A stretch of DNA of 64,000 bases from Pseudocercospora fijiensis CIRAD86 (lineage: Eukaryota > Ascomycota > Dothideomycetes > Mycosphaerellales > Mycosphaerellaceae), in the NCBI RefSeq assembly GCF_000340215.1, contig NW_006921532.1, positions 1,281,337 through 1,345,336 of the forward strand, read 5' to 3'. Below the pieces are notes generated by a model. The model was not told where the DNA came from and did not search any database. It was given only the letters and a program-made list of their open reading frames with translations. Of the stretch, positions 24,205 to 36,868 are shown piece by piece; the stretch's first letter is position 1, and each line of letters begins with the position of its first letter. Made by a program: the position numbers and the translations under genes.

Positions 24205-25200
24205 TGATTTTTTTATCACAAGCAGTATCGGTGGTATTTGTTTGTGTTTGCATGGAGAATTGATGCATTTCATGTAAGGGGTCAGCAAGCATTGTGGGGG
24301 GCAGTAGGATATCCAGGTGGGTCCGCGGCACCATGAATCAAGATTGGTAATTTAATTGTATCAGAAGCAATGCTACGGCATTATCACCTTGCAAGACATG
24401 CTCTCACGTCATGACGAGTGATGAGGTGGCGTGTAGACCTCAGCCTGATTAGTTCGTGGCTAGCGATGTTGGTCCATCCGGGTTCTCGAAGTTACACTGC
24501 GGTACACCTGATGGACAGTATTGGACCATTATATGACGTTGGCTGGCACGGGCTTTTGTACGATGGTCGGGCGAAGAGGCTCTCGAGGCTCTTTCGATGC
24601 CCACCGTTATCCACCTAGAGTCTCAGAAATTTTCTCTAGTGGAAATTTCGAGGCATACCAATGTCAACACTCGGGTTCCATGGAGTTTGTGGCTCGTGCT
24701 TCTGCATTGCTACATGTAATTCGTGGCTGTTAGAACGCAGCAAGCAAACGGACCGGGACAATTATTGTATAATAGCAGCATGAAATTCAGAGAATTAGAG
24801 AGAAATGATATCAAACCAGTGATTGATTTTATCTCAACCCTTCTCACGCCAAGGTAACCTCCTGTTCAACAGGAACCTCGTCGTCTATGCTGAAACCAAC
24901 CGCATTATGACAACACCCTCACAATCCAAGCCACGTGTAGGGTATCATCAAGTACAATCATATTTCTTATTCGCCAACGCAGGCTCCTCGGAGCTTTTCG
25001 GCAGGCAGCAAGTATTCCCCTTCGAATCGTGATACCTGTTTTTTTTTGTATGCAGTCAGCGCGCCTGACTTGAAGACTTCTATTATGGAATCTATAACCC
25101 CCCACCCCGGCTTGCGTTGATAATGATAATAATAACTTACCACGTCGGCCCATCGTAACCTTAGGCATTGCACGCCACGTTTCCGTTTGTGATCTGTTAT
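24205..25200. other. Intergenic region up to the RIP border
   Basis: No gene seen. Composition is normal until about 25,200, where CA and TG disappear and TTATTGTTATTATTAT-type runs mark entry into repeat block 2. Confidence 0.5.
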
Positions 25201-25724
25201 CCTTATTAGTTAGCGTAATTGTTGTTATTGTTATTATTATCTCGGCTTCTACAGTTTAAAAAAAGAACATTACCTTGCAATAATATTCCCTACTCGCTTT
25301 ATCGCACATCACCTGCTGCCTAGCTAGGCACTTTATTGTAAGTTCGCCGGTATTTTAATCGTAGCCTGCTTTTTTCGGTATAGAAGGTAGAGGAGGAGGC
25401 TGTTTTTTTGCTAAAGAAAGAAAGAAAGCTATTAGCGAAATAAACGAATAATTATACGAGTATCTAATAAGAAAACGTCTTAGGGGGTTTTTCTCTCTCT
25501 CTCTCTCTCTATAATATATACCTTTAAGCTTCTACGGATTTTGAATTGTCTACTTCTTTAAAAAATTAGGGGGCCTAGTTGTAATACTACGACTTTATAC
25601 CCGTCGATCTTTATCGTAGAGGCGAGGCTTAAGAGAGCGGCGATAATAGAAATAATAGACTTTATCGTAAGTAGGAGTAAGGGAAGGCTGTAGAGAGGCA
25701 AGCGTATAGAGTCGTAGGTAGTAG

Positions 25725-25762
<38 letters not shown>

Positions 25763-25959
25763 GTATTTTATATCTATTTGTATCTCTTGTTAGAAAGGTA
25801 TAGGGAAGGGAGATAGTGCATTTCTATAACAGTCCTGTCCCGACCTCTCGGCTCTTTGCTTAATAGGCTTTTTTAAATATCTAATTCGTCCTTCGCGGAG
25901 TTAGGAAGGCTTTAACAGGCCTAGACAAAAGCTTCGTCTACTAGAAACAACGTGTGCAC
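25201..25959. other. RIP-degraded sequence with simple repeats
   Basis: No element was recognised. It contains a CT dinucleotide run (about 25,493-25,510) and a GA run (about 25,732-25,759). It forms the left flank of the Mutator-like transposon. Confidence 0.5.
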
Positions 25960-26239
25960 CCTATATAGCCCTATAACTAAATCAGAATCTTATCCTAATA
26001 TATTAGAATCTTAGTTTTAGCCGAGAGCGGTATAACGCGTGTTTCTATAGTAATTTGTTAGGCGCGTCGCGTTCCCCTACTCTTGCACCGAATCTGCGCC
26101 TAGGATAGACCTTACTATCGCTATCGCTATCGCTATCGTCGCTATATTATCGCTGTCGCTACTATAGCTACTCGTACGGATAATAAATAGATAGCGGACC
26201 TTCTCGCTAGCCTCGACTCGCCGCCGCTACCGCCGGCGG

Positions 26240-26306
26240 TAGAGGTAGATAGCTCGGTAGAGGTAGATAGCTCGGTAGAGGTAGATAGCTCGGCGGAGGT
26301 AGACAG
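26240..26306 (+). repeat. 18-base minisatellite in the MULE reading frame
   Basis: About three and a half copies of a unit containing GAGGTAGATAGCTCGGTA. In frame they give EVDSSV repeats upstream of the transposase domain. Confidence 0.75.
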
Positions 26307-26349
26307 TAATAAAGAAGGGCAGAGCGACTCGGACGATAAGATAGTGCTT

Positions 26350-28080
26350 ATACTAGAAGAATATTAGCAAATCGAGCTACCGTAGAGCTAGTCCTTCGAG
26401 ACGTATAATAAACTCGAAGAATATATATAGAACCTAAGCTAAGAGCGTAGATTTAAGCTTAATAAGACTAGCTATAAGCGCAACGACGAATACGAGGTTA
26501 TCTACTACGCCTTCCGCTATACGAAGTATAGTACGCCGAAGATAACCGCCGCTACGAATATAAAGAAGGAGGCGCGAAAGATCGCTAGTAAACGGTATAG
26601 AAACGCGCATACTAAGAAGACTAGTTGTCGGTAGTCTTGTCTAGTATTCGTAGACAATCCGGAAGAAGTTAATAGTTCTTAAACCTTATACTAGAACTAG
26701 AATAACTATAACTACGCCGCCGTAGCGCTAATCTGTCTTACTAACTATAGGCGGCGCTATCGCTACTTAAAGGTTATTAAGTTTATAGTAGATTTAAGAG
26801 CGAAGGGCAGTCTTATTGTCCGCTCTATTCGCGCTTAAACAAAATAGTACTTTTATAACCTAGATAACCCTTATTTTATACCGCCGTCGCTATAGGATAT
26901 ATTAAATGCATAGGCGAAGGCAAAGCGAGTTAAATTAGACGGCAAAACGGTAGTCGAGAGGTCGTTATAACAACTAAAGGAATAGGGCTGCTAGTTTAAG
27001 TCTAACTTCGACTTTATAGCGGAAGAATTAGCTAAGTTTACTAGCCTTAACCCTTAACCTAAAGACAGTAGTAACGATACTTCCGAAGCTACTAAAGACG
27101 ACGACTCGCGCCTCTAATAGGTGTTCTTTGCTTACCTAAAGATAATTGAGTTCTATAAGCATTGTCCGGATATATTACTTAGAGACTATACCTATAAGAC
27201 GAACGACTACGATTTGCCGCTCTTCGTAATAGCTTAGCTTAACTAGTTTAACCAAGTTATACTATTAGCTATAATACTAATAAACGGACAGGCGCAAGGC
27301 AATTATACTATCGTACTAAAGTGTCTTAATAAGATGCTAGAAGAACAATACTATAAGGAACCTCGTATGTTTCTATACGATAGAGACCGAGCGCTTATTA
27401 ATGCCCTTTACCGTATGTTTCTAGAGCTTCTAACTATAGTCTGCCGCTAGTATATAAGATTAGCTGTTCTTGCTAATACTAAGTATTATATTAGTACGTA
27501 CGTTAATCTAACGACTAAGCGACTAGAAGCTACGGTCGAGACCGAGTTCTTTATAAAGGTGTTTAATAAGGCTGTTTCGGCTTCTATAGAAGGAGAATTT
27601 GAATACTTCCGTAGCCTTATTGTCTCGCTCTCGAAGGGTAAGCCTATTCTAGAGGTACTAGAAGAAGAAGGTCTATACTTACTTAACGTTAATAGCTAGA
27701 TAATTATAGCCGATTACCTAGACCGAGAATAGTAGCTATATACTAACAAGGCCGTTAAATGCTAGGTCGATAAAACTAGGCACTTCGGTAATATAATAAC
27801 GTCGCCTATCGAGTCTATATACGCTAGATTAAAGGCCTTCCTTACTACTTCGAAGAGCGATATTCTCACCTTCCTCGACCGCTTAGAAGGCTACTTTAAC
27901 TATTAAATCGATAGGTATTCTTCTAAGCTTAGTAAAGAACAGAACATAGGCTATTCGAAGTACCTTAATAATAACTACTTTAATAAGGTAGTGCGCCTTG
28001 TTTCTATATACAGTCTTAAACTAGTAGAAGGTTAGCGAGACCTAGCTAAGAACGAGCTCTCAAAGATGTAGTCTAACCCC
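26350..28080 (+). pseudogene. MULE transposase relic
   Basis: Read in frame with scattered TAG codons. The N-terminus has a FAR1-like DNA-binding segment (SFETYNKLEEYI, then a Lys/Arg-rich YKRNDEYEVIYYAF). The catalytic region contains RDYTYKTNDYDLPLFVI, matching the MULE motif with the first catalytic Asp, then YDRDRALINAL for the second. Further on, RHFGNIITSPIESIYARLKAF matches the HFG.TTS.VE..H..LK motif with the final Glu. An acidic repeat (VEVDSS units) precedes the domain. Confidence 0.8.
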
Positions 28081-28701
28081 GATTTTATACCTAAACTATA
28101 CTCCGGCGGCTTCCGTAGAACCTTCGGTCTACCGTACCGTTATAAGCAACGAGCGCTTCTTACTTCTAATAGACGACGAGTCCTTAAAGTCCGGTTGTTT
28201 AACAGCTACTAGTAGGTACCTAGTAGCACTATAACTGCTATAAAGCAGTTAGAAGATAGGAAACTTAACCCTCTTAAACGGAAGCAGAAGCGTAAGGTAA
28301 AGGCTATACGGAAGGCTCGTAGCATACTTAGTAGTACGAGAAGGTTAGTAACTAGACCTAAACGAGTAGACCTAGGTAACAGAGCTACGCCGCTACTAGG
28401 TTACGAGACACTAACTATTATTAACTAGCAAGAGGCTATTCGTAACGCCGAGCCTAGTCGCACTGTACCTCTAATTACTTACTTACAATCGACTTAGCGA
28501 AGGAAGAAGAGGTATATATACTAGCGGAGCTATACGAGTCGCTACGGCTATAGAAGTACTAGTAGTTGCACTTTAGCTTACTATAGTAACGACTTTCTAT
28601 ATACTTAGCAACCTTCGAGACCCTTATCTACGGCTCTAGTAGGTGCGGCTTCTATAGGTCTTCCTATACTAGTAGAAACACTAGTTAATTAGTCCCCCTA
28701 G

Positions 28702-28830
28702 CAGCTACTACCTAGTTCTATACCGCTGCTACTACCTAGTTCTATGCCGCCGCTACTACCTAGTTCTATACCGCCGCTACTACCTAGTTCTATACTTCCG
28801 CTACTACCTAGTTCTATGCTTCCGCTATTA
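28702..28830 (+). repeat. 24-base minisatellite near the MULE 3' end
   Basis: About five tandem copies of a unit containing CTACTACCTAGTTCTAT, differing mainly at CCGCCG/CCGCTG/CTTCCG positions. Confidence 0.8.
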
Positions 28831-29344
28831 AGCTAGTAGATACTACCGCCTAGCAACTAACAATAGTACTTTACTCTAAGCTAGTAATAGTAGTATATAG
28901 TTAACTAGCAATTCAACTATAGCTACGGAGCCCTTAGCAACCTCGTGCCTAACTATAAGCGTTACTACTCGAGCTAGAATACAGGTATATAGTACGACTA
29001 CCCTCTCGCGAATAGCCGGCCTATAGGGCACGATCCTATATATGTTGTAGAGCCTCGAAATGCTAGCAGAGTACACTAATATTGTAACTAGTTGCTATTT
29101 ATATAGTCTACTACTATTAAGAAGTCTGTTTCGAGGTCTGCATTTACTTATTCTACTAAAAAACCTAGTCTACCTAACCCGGAACTTACTTACCTACCGC
29201 TATAGTATTATATACTCTCGCGCACGACATTATTATAGGCGTATCGTATAGTAATCGGTCGCATTGCTTAGCATTATATAAGGAACCGGTAGTTGCCGAG
29301 ATTCTAATATATTAGGATAAGATTCTAATTTAGTTATATAGCCT

Positions 29345-29483
29345 ATATAGCGTCTCTACACTTCGGAGTAAAAGTAACTAGGGCTAGACCGCTAAATAAC
29401 AAGTAACTATTCGCTAGAATCCTTGCTTCTTAGGGATTTAGTAAATACCTACTTTCACTCCGAGGTGTTTATAGGCGCTATAT
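29345..29483. mobile_element. Small inverted-repeat element (MITE-like) next to the MULE
   Basis: The segment 29,345-29,375 and the reverse complement of 29,451-29,483 share ATATAGCG and CGGAGTRAAAGT with a few differences between them, giving terminal inverted repeats of about 30 bases around 75 bases of unrelated sequence. The MULE's target duplication overlaps the left end, so the MULE inserted there. No coding capacity. Confidence 0.5.
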
Positions 29484-30138
29484 GCAATATTAGCCCTAGT
29501 CCGGAATACGAGAAGCTTCCTCCTAAAACGGAAGACTAGTAGGTTAAGACCGGCCTACTAGTTTATATAGTCGATTAAACGAGGCCTATTCTAGTACGGC
29601 AGTTAACTTAATCTAATCGTCGCTATTCTATTAAGTATATAGCTAATAGAACCGTAGTTGTTAGAGGTGTTCCTAGTAGTATACTCGGGAGGCTAAATTT
29701 GCTAGGCAAATTCGAGTAGGTAGTACGGCAGTATTTGCGCCTACCTGTTCTCGACTTAGTTCTTTTAACCCTAGTTATACTATAGCCCTTACTTGAAACT
29801 ACGAAATAATACTCGGACAATCGATAGCGATAGTATAGAGGTATTAGAGGCTCGAGCGTAAAGGAAATAGCAGTCTATAAGTGTTATTATAGTGCCGACC
29901 GAAGAAGCTCGAAGCTTACCTTAAATCCGGAGAACTATAACAATGCTATCTAATTAACTATTTTTAGCGTACGGCAAAGCCCTACTAGATTAAACAGCCT
30001 TTTATCTATGCTCGACGCGTTCTTAGGCTATATTCGGTCCGACTAGTTCTAGCTAGGCTGTATATATAATACTATATATATTCGCCTATTGCTAACTCTA
30101 TAGTTGTAAGTGCGATATCCCGTACGTAGCGGTCCTAG
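29484..30138. other. RIP-degraded sequence left of family B copy 2
   Basis: No motif was recognised; one 65-codon minus-strand frame (29,623-29,820) is not convincing. Before family B inserted, this sequence was continuous with 44,208 onward, as the CCTAG duplication shows. Confidence 0.4.
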
Positions 30139-30305
30139 TATAAGAAGGGTTATATTAGCAGGTAGATAGGGTAGTAGTAAATTAGTATAGTATTCGATAA
30201 GGATCTAGGAGGAGAGGGAGGAAGGTAGGAGAGTTGGCCTAACGCTAAGCGCTAAGCCCTGCCTAAGGCATTAAGACCCTAGCTTTACTCGGCCTAGTTA
30301 CATAC
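30139..30305 (-). repeat. Family B 3' LTR, first part (copy 2)
   Basis: The first 167 bases of the left LTR. The family C duplication CATAC ends at 30,305, and the LTR resumes at 37,220 and ends at 37,249, for 197 bases in total against 199 in the other copies. Confidence 0.85.
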
Positions 30306-30651
30306 TATTACGGTTACTCGCGACAGATCGTTAAGTGACTTCTTATTACGTACAAGCCGAGGCTTCTTTAGAGAGGCTAATACAAGCGGGAGGTAGAGAC
30401 AGAATAATTAGTATAAAGGTAATTCTAATTAGTAAGTAGGTAACATAAGTTAAACGCCTCGAGCTATAAGGGCATTCCGGCGTTCCTAAATACAAAGGAG
30501 ATATCTTGTCTATAGTCGTAAGCGACGTAAGCGACGCTGTCGCTCTCGACCGCTCCTATCGCTCCTAGTAAGATAGAGCGACAGCTTAGCCTACTAGTCT
30601 TAGCGTCGCTCTAAGATTATATAAGGACTCTAACTAATTAGATCCGTAATA
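30306..30651 (-). repeat. Family C 3' LTR
   Basis: 346 bases; TATTAC start and GTAATA end on the plus strand. The polypurine tract lies immediately to its right. Confidence 0.9.
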
Positions 30652-30759
30652 CTATCCCCCTCCTTAAGCGGAATAGTCCCTTATTCCGGGACTTTCTAAT
30701 TCCAACTTCTTTGTTATACTAAAGTTATCTAAGGATTTGTCTTCTCGCTAGCGTAAGGA

Positions 30760-31210
30760 AAATATCGTAAATAATATCCTCGCCGACTACCTCGAAATAC
30801 CGATCCGCTGCTTTTATTACGAATAGGCCGGTAAACCTTATAAAGTCGATCTTCGTTCCGGTCGCTACTCCGAGTGCGCCCTATACGGCTAGTCCTATAA
30901 TATACAAGTTACTCGTATAGAGTATAAAAAAATCTAGAAGGCGCGCCTAAAGATAGCTAAAGATCTCGAAGCGGCCGAAGAGGAGGAGGACCTCCTTACG
31001 CGGAAGCTTTTCGAGTACCGCGTAAAGGTCCGTCGCTTACGTAAGTCGTTACGTATAAAGGAGGATCGGGAGATATAAGCTCTTAAGGCAGAGGAAGCCT
31101 CTATTTAATAGGCGGAGGAGCTCGAAAGAGAGCTAGGCTCTTCGCCTATAGAGCCGATAATATTCTCGTTGCCTACTAACGAGCCGTTTCCCCTAGATAG
31201 CCGATTATAG
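30760..31210 (+). pseudogene. Antisense accessory frame in family C: Cys-cluster plus coiled coil
   Basis: A plus-strand frame, opposite to gag-pol, between the polypurine tract and the end of pol. It reads ADYLEIPIRCFYYE, then a cluster in which Cys and Tyr alternate at spacings like those of a fungal metal-binding cluster (CFYYE...GKPYKV...GRYSECALYG). After the cluster comes a long charged helix (LKIAKDLEAAEEEED, then EYRVKVRRLRKSLRIKEDRE), ending at TAG 31,208-31,210. Several Tyr sit where Cys would be expected, as RIP predicts (TGC to TAC). Six or so internal TAG/TAA codons break it. The protein could have been a Zn-binding DNA- or RNA-binding factor; that is inference. Confidence 0.5.
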
Positions 31211-31424
31211 ATATCGCCTTATAACTAGAGTCGTCTAGATAGGACATCCTAGCCTGTCTCTAAAATCCCTAGTAGGAGTGCCGAGAGTCTAGTATCCTAA
31301 AGGTATATATTTTTAATGTTTCCTATCTATTTTATCTTCTAGCTAGTTAGTCTAGTAGTATAATTCTTAGCTATAAAAGACATAGTTGCTAGGTATGCTA
31401 TTAGAGTCCCCGCTCCTCGAGCTA

Positions 31425-31500
31425 TACTGCCCTAGGTCGTTAAGAACTCTAAGGCGCTATAATCGATAGGGTCTAAGAGGTCGTAGGTTCAATTCCTATA
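31425..31500 (+). ncRNA. Possible tRNA-derived relic
   Basis: The segment GTAGGTTCAATTCCTAT is a T-arm with a five-pair stem (one G-U) and a B-box-like loop. About 40 bases upstream, CTCTAAGGCGC resembles the D-arm of class II tRNAs, and a TTTTT run follows at about 31,513. A full acceptor stem cannot be formed, and RIP or decay would explain that. It lies inside family C, between the accessory frame and pol. Confidence 0.3.
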
Positions 31501-31539
31501 CTAGTTATTTCCTTTTTGTCCGGTTTTGATATTTTTTAA

Positions 31540-34500
31540 TTATCTGCTAACAGTTCTGCAGGTTTTCTTTTAGTTCCTAAGTGTTTTCTAAATGTAGGTA
31601 TCCTTTCTATTTAACAAGGTATTTCTAACCTTGCTAATCTAGGATTTCCTCGACTTCAAACTTATTTTCTTCCTTAGGTTAGAAGTGAAATGTTTCTTAA
31701 TACGGTGTTTCGGCGTCTATAGGTTCTAGTATAGAGATATAGAATACTAGGTGGATTTTCGCGTCGTCCGGTAGTTTAAGTCGGTAATTAACTAGTCCTT
31801 TAGGCTTATTAATCAAAAATAGCCCGACTTTAACGTAGTCTAGTTTCTTAGTCGATCTCCGGGTTTTTAGATTCTTTATTAGGAGGTAGACCTTATCCCC
31901 CTTTTTTAGCTAAGGTGCCATTTTTCGTTTAGCATTATATAGTCCCGTAATCTTTTCCTAAGACTCGGTAATTGCCCTTTACAATTCTTTGTACACCTGC
32001 TTTAAGTCTTCTAAAGCGACTATCGCTTTATGCGCGTATAGATGCTATAAATACTATTCCCCGAATAGCTACGGATGTTTCCTAAAATTAGCGAAGAATA
32101 GTGTCTCTTTCGTAGTCTCAGATTGTTAGTTATTTAGCGCAAGTTGTGCTATAGGCAATAGCGATGCCTAATTGTTTTATGCGTAATTAACGTAGTACTG
32201 TAAGTATACCTCTAAGGCCTGATTCTTAACTTCCGTTTAGCCGTCTATCTGTAGATAGTATACCGTTAATAGCTTGTACTTAATTCTAAGTGTCGCTGTA
32301 AGCGTCTTCTAGTAGTTTAATATAAAGAGCTTGTCTCTATCCGTAATATAGGTCTTTGGAAATCCGTAGTATCGTATAAGTCTATCTAGTACGAGGTATC
32401 CGAGTTGCTCTACCGTACTTGCTTCATTAGTAGGAATAAAGTGTGCATATTTCGTAAGCCTATCGACTATAACAAGTATTATGTCGTAGCTATATCCTAT
32501 AACCGGATCCTTAGACTTCGGTAGTTTCGTAATAAAGTCTATTATAACTTCGTCCTATAGTTTATCTAGTAGCGTCCTAAATTAGATATGTCTATATCTA
32601 GCGTATCTATCAGCCTTGTTACGCTAACATTGTAGATATTTCTTAATATATTCTAGAACTCGTTGTCGCATATATAGGAATCCGAAGCTTCGCTTAACTA
32701 GTTCTATTGTTTTTAAAACTCTAGGGTGTCTATTTTCTAGTCCGTCGTAGTGTTGTCGTATATACTCCGTAACTCGTTCCTTAGGTACTTAGTATTTCCT
32801 ATATTCGATTAGAAACTGTTCTTCTATATCCTAAAGAACTCGTATAATGTAGTTGAATTCTTTTGTATTAGCACTAAGGCTTCCGTCTTAGTTTGCTTTT
32901 AATATCTGCTGCTACACTAGTTCGTAACCCTCTATATAGTCGCTACGGCGGCTTAGTACGTCGGCTCGTCCGTTCTCGCGTCCTAGGGTATAGCGGATTT
33001 CGAACTTATACTGTCCTAGTACTAGGCTAGTAGCTCCGACTAGCGGGCCTATCTTCGGGTTAGTACTTTAGTCGTAGTAAAGTAAGTTAGATTCTTATAA
33101 TTAGAAAGAATCGTAAGACTTAGTACTCCTTCCGCGTATACTCGCTAGTATTGCAGTAATGCAACTATTGCAAGTAGCTCCTTATTATAGATATCGTAGT
33201 TCTGTTCCGCGGGTAATATCTTTCTCGAGTAATAGGCTACCGGGTGTCGTTTCCCGTTATGCTCTTATATAAGGCATGCTCCTATAGCCCTATCCGACGC
33301 GTCTGTTTCTATCTAGACCGCCTTATTCCTATCGAATAATCGTAGCGTTAGCGCAGAAACGCATTGCTTCTTTAGCTGCCTAAACGCTTCGTCTTCCTTC
33401 GTGCTCTAGTTCTATTTCTTGTCTTTCTTTATAAGCTTCGTAAGGGGTGCCGCTGTCTTAGAGTAGCCCTCGATGAATTTTCTGTTATAGTTAGCTAATC
33501 CTAGGAATGATTGTACGTCTTTAACGCATATAGGCGTTAGCTATTCCTATATTAACTTGGTTTTTTCTAGATCGATCCTGATTCCTATAGTGCTAATAAT
33601 AAATCCTAGGAATTTAACTTCCTTCTTATAGAATTCGCATTTCTTAGGTGCAGTCTTAAATCCTACTTAAGTAAATCGTTTAAAGACGTCCTGCACTATT
33701 CGTATATAGTCCGCGAGAGCTCCCTTAGTATAGACTAAGATATCGTCTATATATACGATAACGTATATATCTAGAAGGTCTCGGAGGACTTCGTTTACGA
33801 GGTCTTAATATAACGCTAGGGCATTTGTAAGTCCTATAGGTATAACTAAGAATTCGTAAAGCCTATATCTTGTTCGGAATGCTGTTATCTATTCGTATCT
33901 AGCTGCTATACGTATTGCGTAAAACGCATCGCGTAGGTCAATCTTCGTATACTAGTCTAATCTAGTTAATCGGTCTTACATTTCTTCGATGTTCGGTAGT
34001 AGGTACCGATTCTTAATTATAATGTCGTTAAGTCGTCTAAAATCGACTACTAGCCGTCCTTCGTCTAATCCGGCTTTCGGAACGAACATTACTAGTAAGG
34101 CTGCCGAGGATGTCGACTTCCGTATCTAGCCTTTTTCTAATTTCTCTTTTAGCTACTTATCTAGGGTTTTAAGCTCTTTCTTAGACATTGCGTATAAGGG
34201 TCCCTATAGAGGCTCTTTCCTAGGCTATAAGTGTATCTTATAATCCTATAGTTAGTGTTTAGGTAAGGCTGCCTTGCCTCTCTCCTCTTTAAAGAGTCGC
34301 TTCTACTTACTATACTCTTTAGGAATGTCTAGGTCCGAGATTCTAGTTTTATTCTTCGATAGCGTATAACTTCTATCCTTCCCGTAATTATTATTATAAC
34401 CCTCCTAACCTAACGGTAGTGTCGATCCGGGTTGAATACGGTTCTCCGTAATTCCTATCGACGTAAACGTCTTACGAATCGCCCTACGTTTATTAATCTC

Positions 34501-36860
34501 ATCTGCCTGCGAACGCTGCCGCTATACAGGTTAAATGCCGATTATATAGTCGTATTCCTTAAATGTAAGTACTCCTTTTCTCTAGTCTACGACTAGGTTA
34601 TGCTTTCTTAACTAAGGTATGCCTAATACAATGTTATAACTAGCTATATTAGTAATATCTAAGACAATCTCCTCGTAGTGCTATTAGATAGCTAGTAGTA
34701 ACGGTATCGTTTCTCGTTCTATACTAGGTAGCGGTAACCTATCTACTACTATAAGTTTATACGCTCCTTCTCTTCTACTTCGGGTTGCGATTCCTCGGCT
34801 TTTAACGAATAATTCGGAGGCAAAGTTCCCGCTCGCTCTAGAATCTATTAATATACTCGTCGGGTGCCCGTTAACGATAACTTTTGTACGGAAGACTGCT
34901 ATTAATGCTTAAGCGCTTTCGGTATTAAGGAACTCTCTTAGAACGCTCTAATCTAGAGAGTTGGTCCGTTTCCCGACTAATTAGTAGCCTAACGTTGTTC
35001 TAACTAGTTACGGATCCGTAGTCCTACCGTTCGTGCTTCTTCGGTATATAATTTTTCCTCGAGGGTATCGTTGTATATATCCTATCCCTACGCTACTATA
35101 GCCTTTCGGTATTGCTAATTTAATCGCTAGACCGTCTAACGTATATCTTAAGTAATAATCGTCCTTTCGTCGGATAGGACGTATCTATAGGGCGTAATTA
35201 TACTTCCTATCGGTACTCGCTCCGTAATGAAGTTATAGTACGTATAGTCTATAGGTATCTAGGGGTGATTCTAGAATTTTGCCCGTAAGCTTATCTAGAA
35301 ATAATCAAATTGGATAGGATCGACCTTCCGTTGTCTATTAACTTTTAGAAACATTTCCTCGTATTTGCGTACTAGATATAAGGCGATTATTCGCGCTACT
35401 ATAGGTGTATCTATTGTAAACGTAAGGATCGTATCGTCGTTAATCCCGAATTCGTCTTTACTTTCTTTATTCGTAGTTTCTTCCTCGGTATCTAGACTTC
35501 CTTCTAAATCTTCTTACTATTCCTCCTCTTGCTAAGGGGACTCCGGTACTTCTAGGATAGCTCCTAACTCCTCCCCGGGAGGGAATAAAGCTTCCGGATC
35601 TCGGTTTTCTTTATCGTCGGTATCTAAGCAAGATTTATTAATCGTTTCTTCTTCTAACTAGGATTTCGTATCTTCTCGTACGAGTCGCCTAATCTAAGGG
35701 AAAAATCCTACTTCTACTTTAGTAGAATAATAAATTTAGCATTAGTCGTCGTAATAGAATCTCTAGTAAAGGGTTCTATATATAGGTTCTTGTCGTCGTA
35801 CTATTATACAGATTTGTCGTAGCTCTTTCTTTACGACCTCTACGTAGGTCCTCGGCGCGTTATTAATAGAGTATAGCTCTACTACTATTCGGTAGCCTTC
35901 TCTACCCGAGTCCTTTCGTTGTATTATATTGAACTATTCGCGTCGCACTATATTCTTACCGCGGCAGTTCTATACTATATAGCCTTCCTTACTATACGTA
36001 TAGCAAGTTAATCTTCCTACTTTCTTAAGCGAACTCTTGCCTTTTCTTCCTTTAATTGCTCGACCCTTCTAGGTAGCGTCTAGCTCTATTAGTTGCGTAC
36101 CGTAGTAGTTGTTCCCCTTTAGTTTATCGTAGGTACTATAGTTTCGTCTATTATCGTATCTAGGAGTATAACTAGCTTTTCTAGAAGTCTTAGAATCGTA
36201 ACGTCGTTCTAAAGCTCGTTTGTAGAGCCTATCGTCGAGATCGATCGTAACCTTAACTAATGTTCCTATATTATCCATTTTTCTACCGTCGCGTATAAGC
36301 TCGTCTTTAACGTTATCCTTAAGACCTCGCCGATATATTGTTATAAGAGCTTCGTCGTCCTAATCCGTAAGTTAGGCGTATTCCTAAAATTTAGCGGCGT
36401 AATCGGTATATAACCCCTTCTAAGTTAAATGTTAGATAACCCTAACTACGGTAGCAACTTCGTTAGAAGATCTAAAGACCTTCTTTATCGTACGCTTAAG
36501 ATTTTCGTAGCTTGCGAAGATTCTATCCGAATTGTCGGTCCCGTTGCTATCTAGATAGGTCCTAAGAAATGGTTTAACCTAATGCTAAGCCCTGCCTTGT
36601 ATAAACGTCGTTACGAAGACTAGCTTTAAGTTATCTTAAACCTAGTTAAACATAAAATATATATCTATCTAGCTAACCTAGGTATCGAACTTGTCTCGGT
36701 CGCCGTAATAGAAGTCTAGCTTTCCGATCTTAAGAGAATCGTTTCCGGTATAGGTTCCTAGTACATTACTAGTACTAGAGGTAGTACGTCGAGTACTGCC
36801 TATCTCGCTAGGGGCGGGAGTTCCCCTTCCAACTTGTAATAAGGCACTTATCCTAAGGGC
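31540..36860 (-). pseudogene. Family C gag-pol relic
   Basis: The minus-strand frame has many TAG and TAA codons. Gag ends with a 69-residue open piece (36,069-36,278, MDNIGTLVKVTIDLDDRLYK...) followed by a zinc knuckle near 35,980-36,020 read as CYTYSKEGYI...NC, with Cys and His changed to Tyr by RIP. Protease, reverse transcriptase, RNase H and integrase follow leftward. The C-terminus is a chromodomain at about 31,560-31,680 (FEVEEILD, then KYLVK, KGYLHLENT, ELKENLQN). Confidence 0.8.
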
Positions 36861-36868
36861 GTTTAAAG

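Larger units (their letters stand above)
25969..29341 (+). mobile_element. Mutator-like (MULE) DNA transposon, RIP-inactivated
   Basis: A 3,373-base element with terminal inverted repeats of about 49 bases (25,969-26,017 and 29,293-29,341; shared core CTAATATATTAGAATCT). It is flanked by a perfect 9-base direct repeat CCTATATAG at 25,960-25,968 and 29,342-29,350, the duplication length typical of Mutator elements. Its transposase relic reads on the plus strand. A 24-base tandem repeat lies near the 3' end. RIP stops break the coding frame. Confidence 0.9.
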
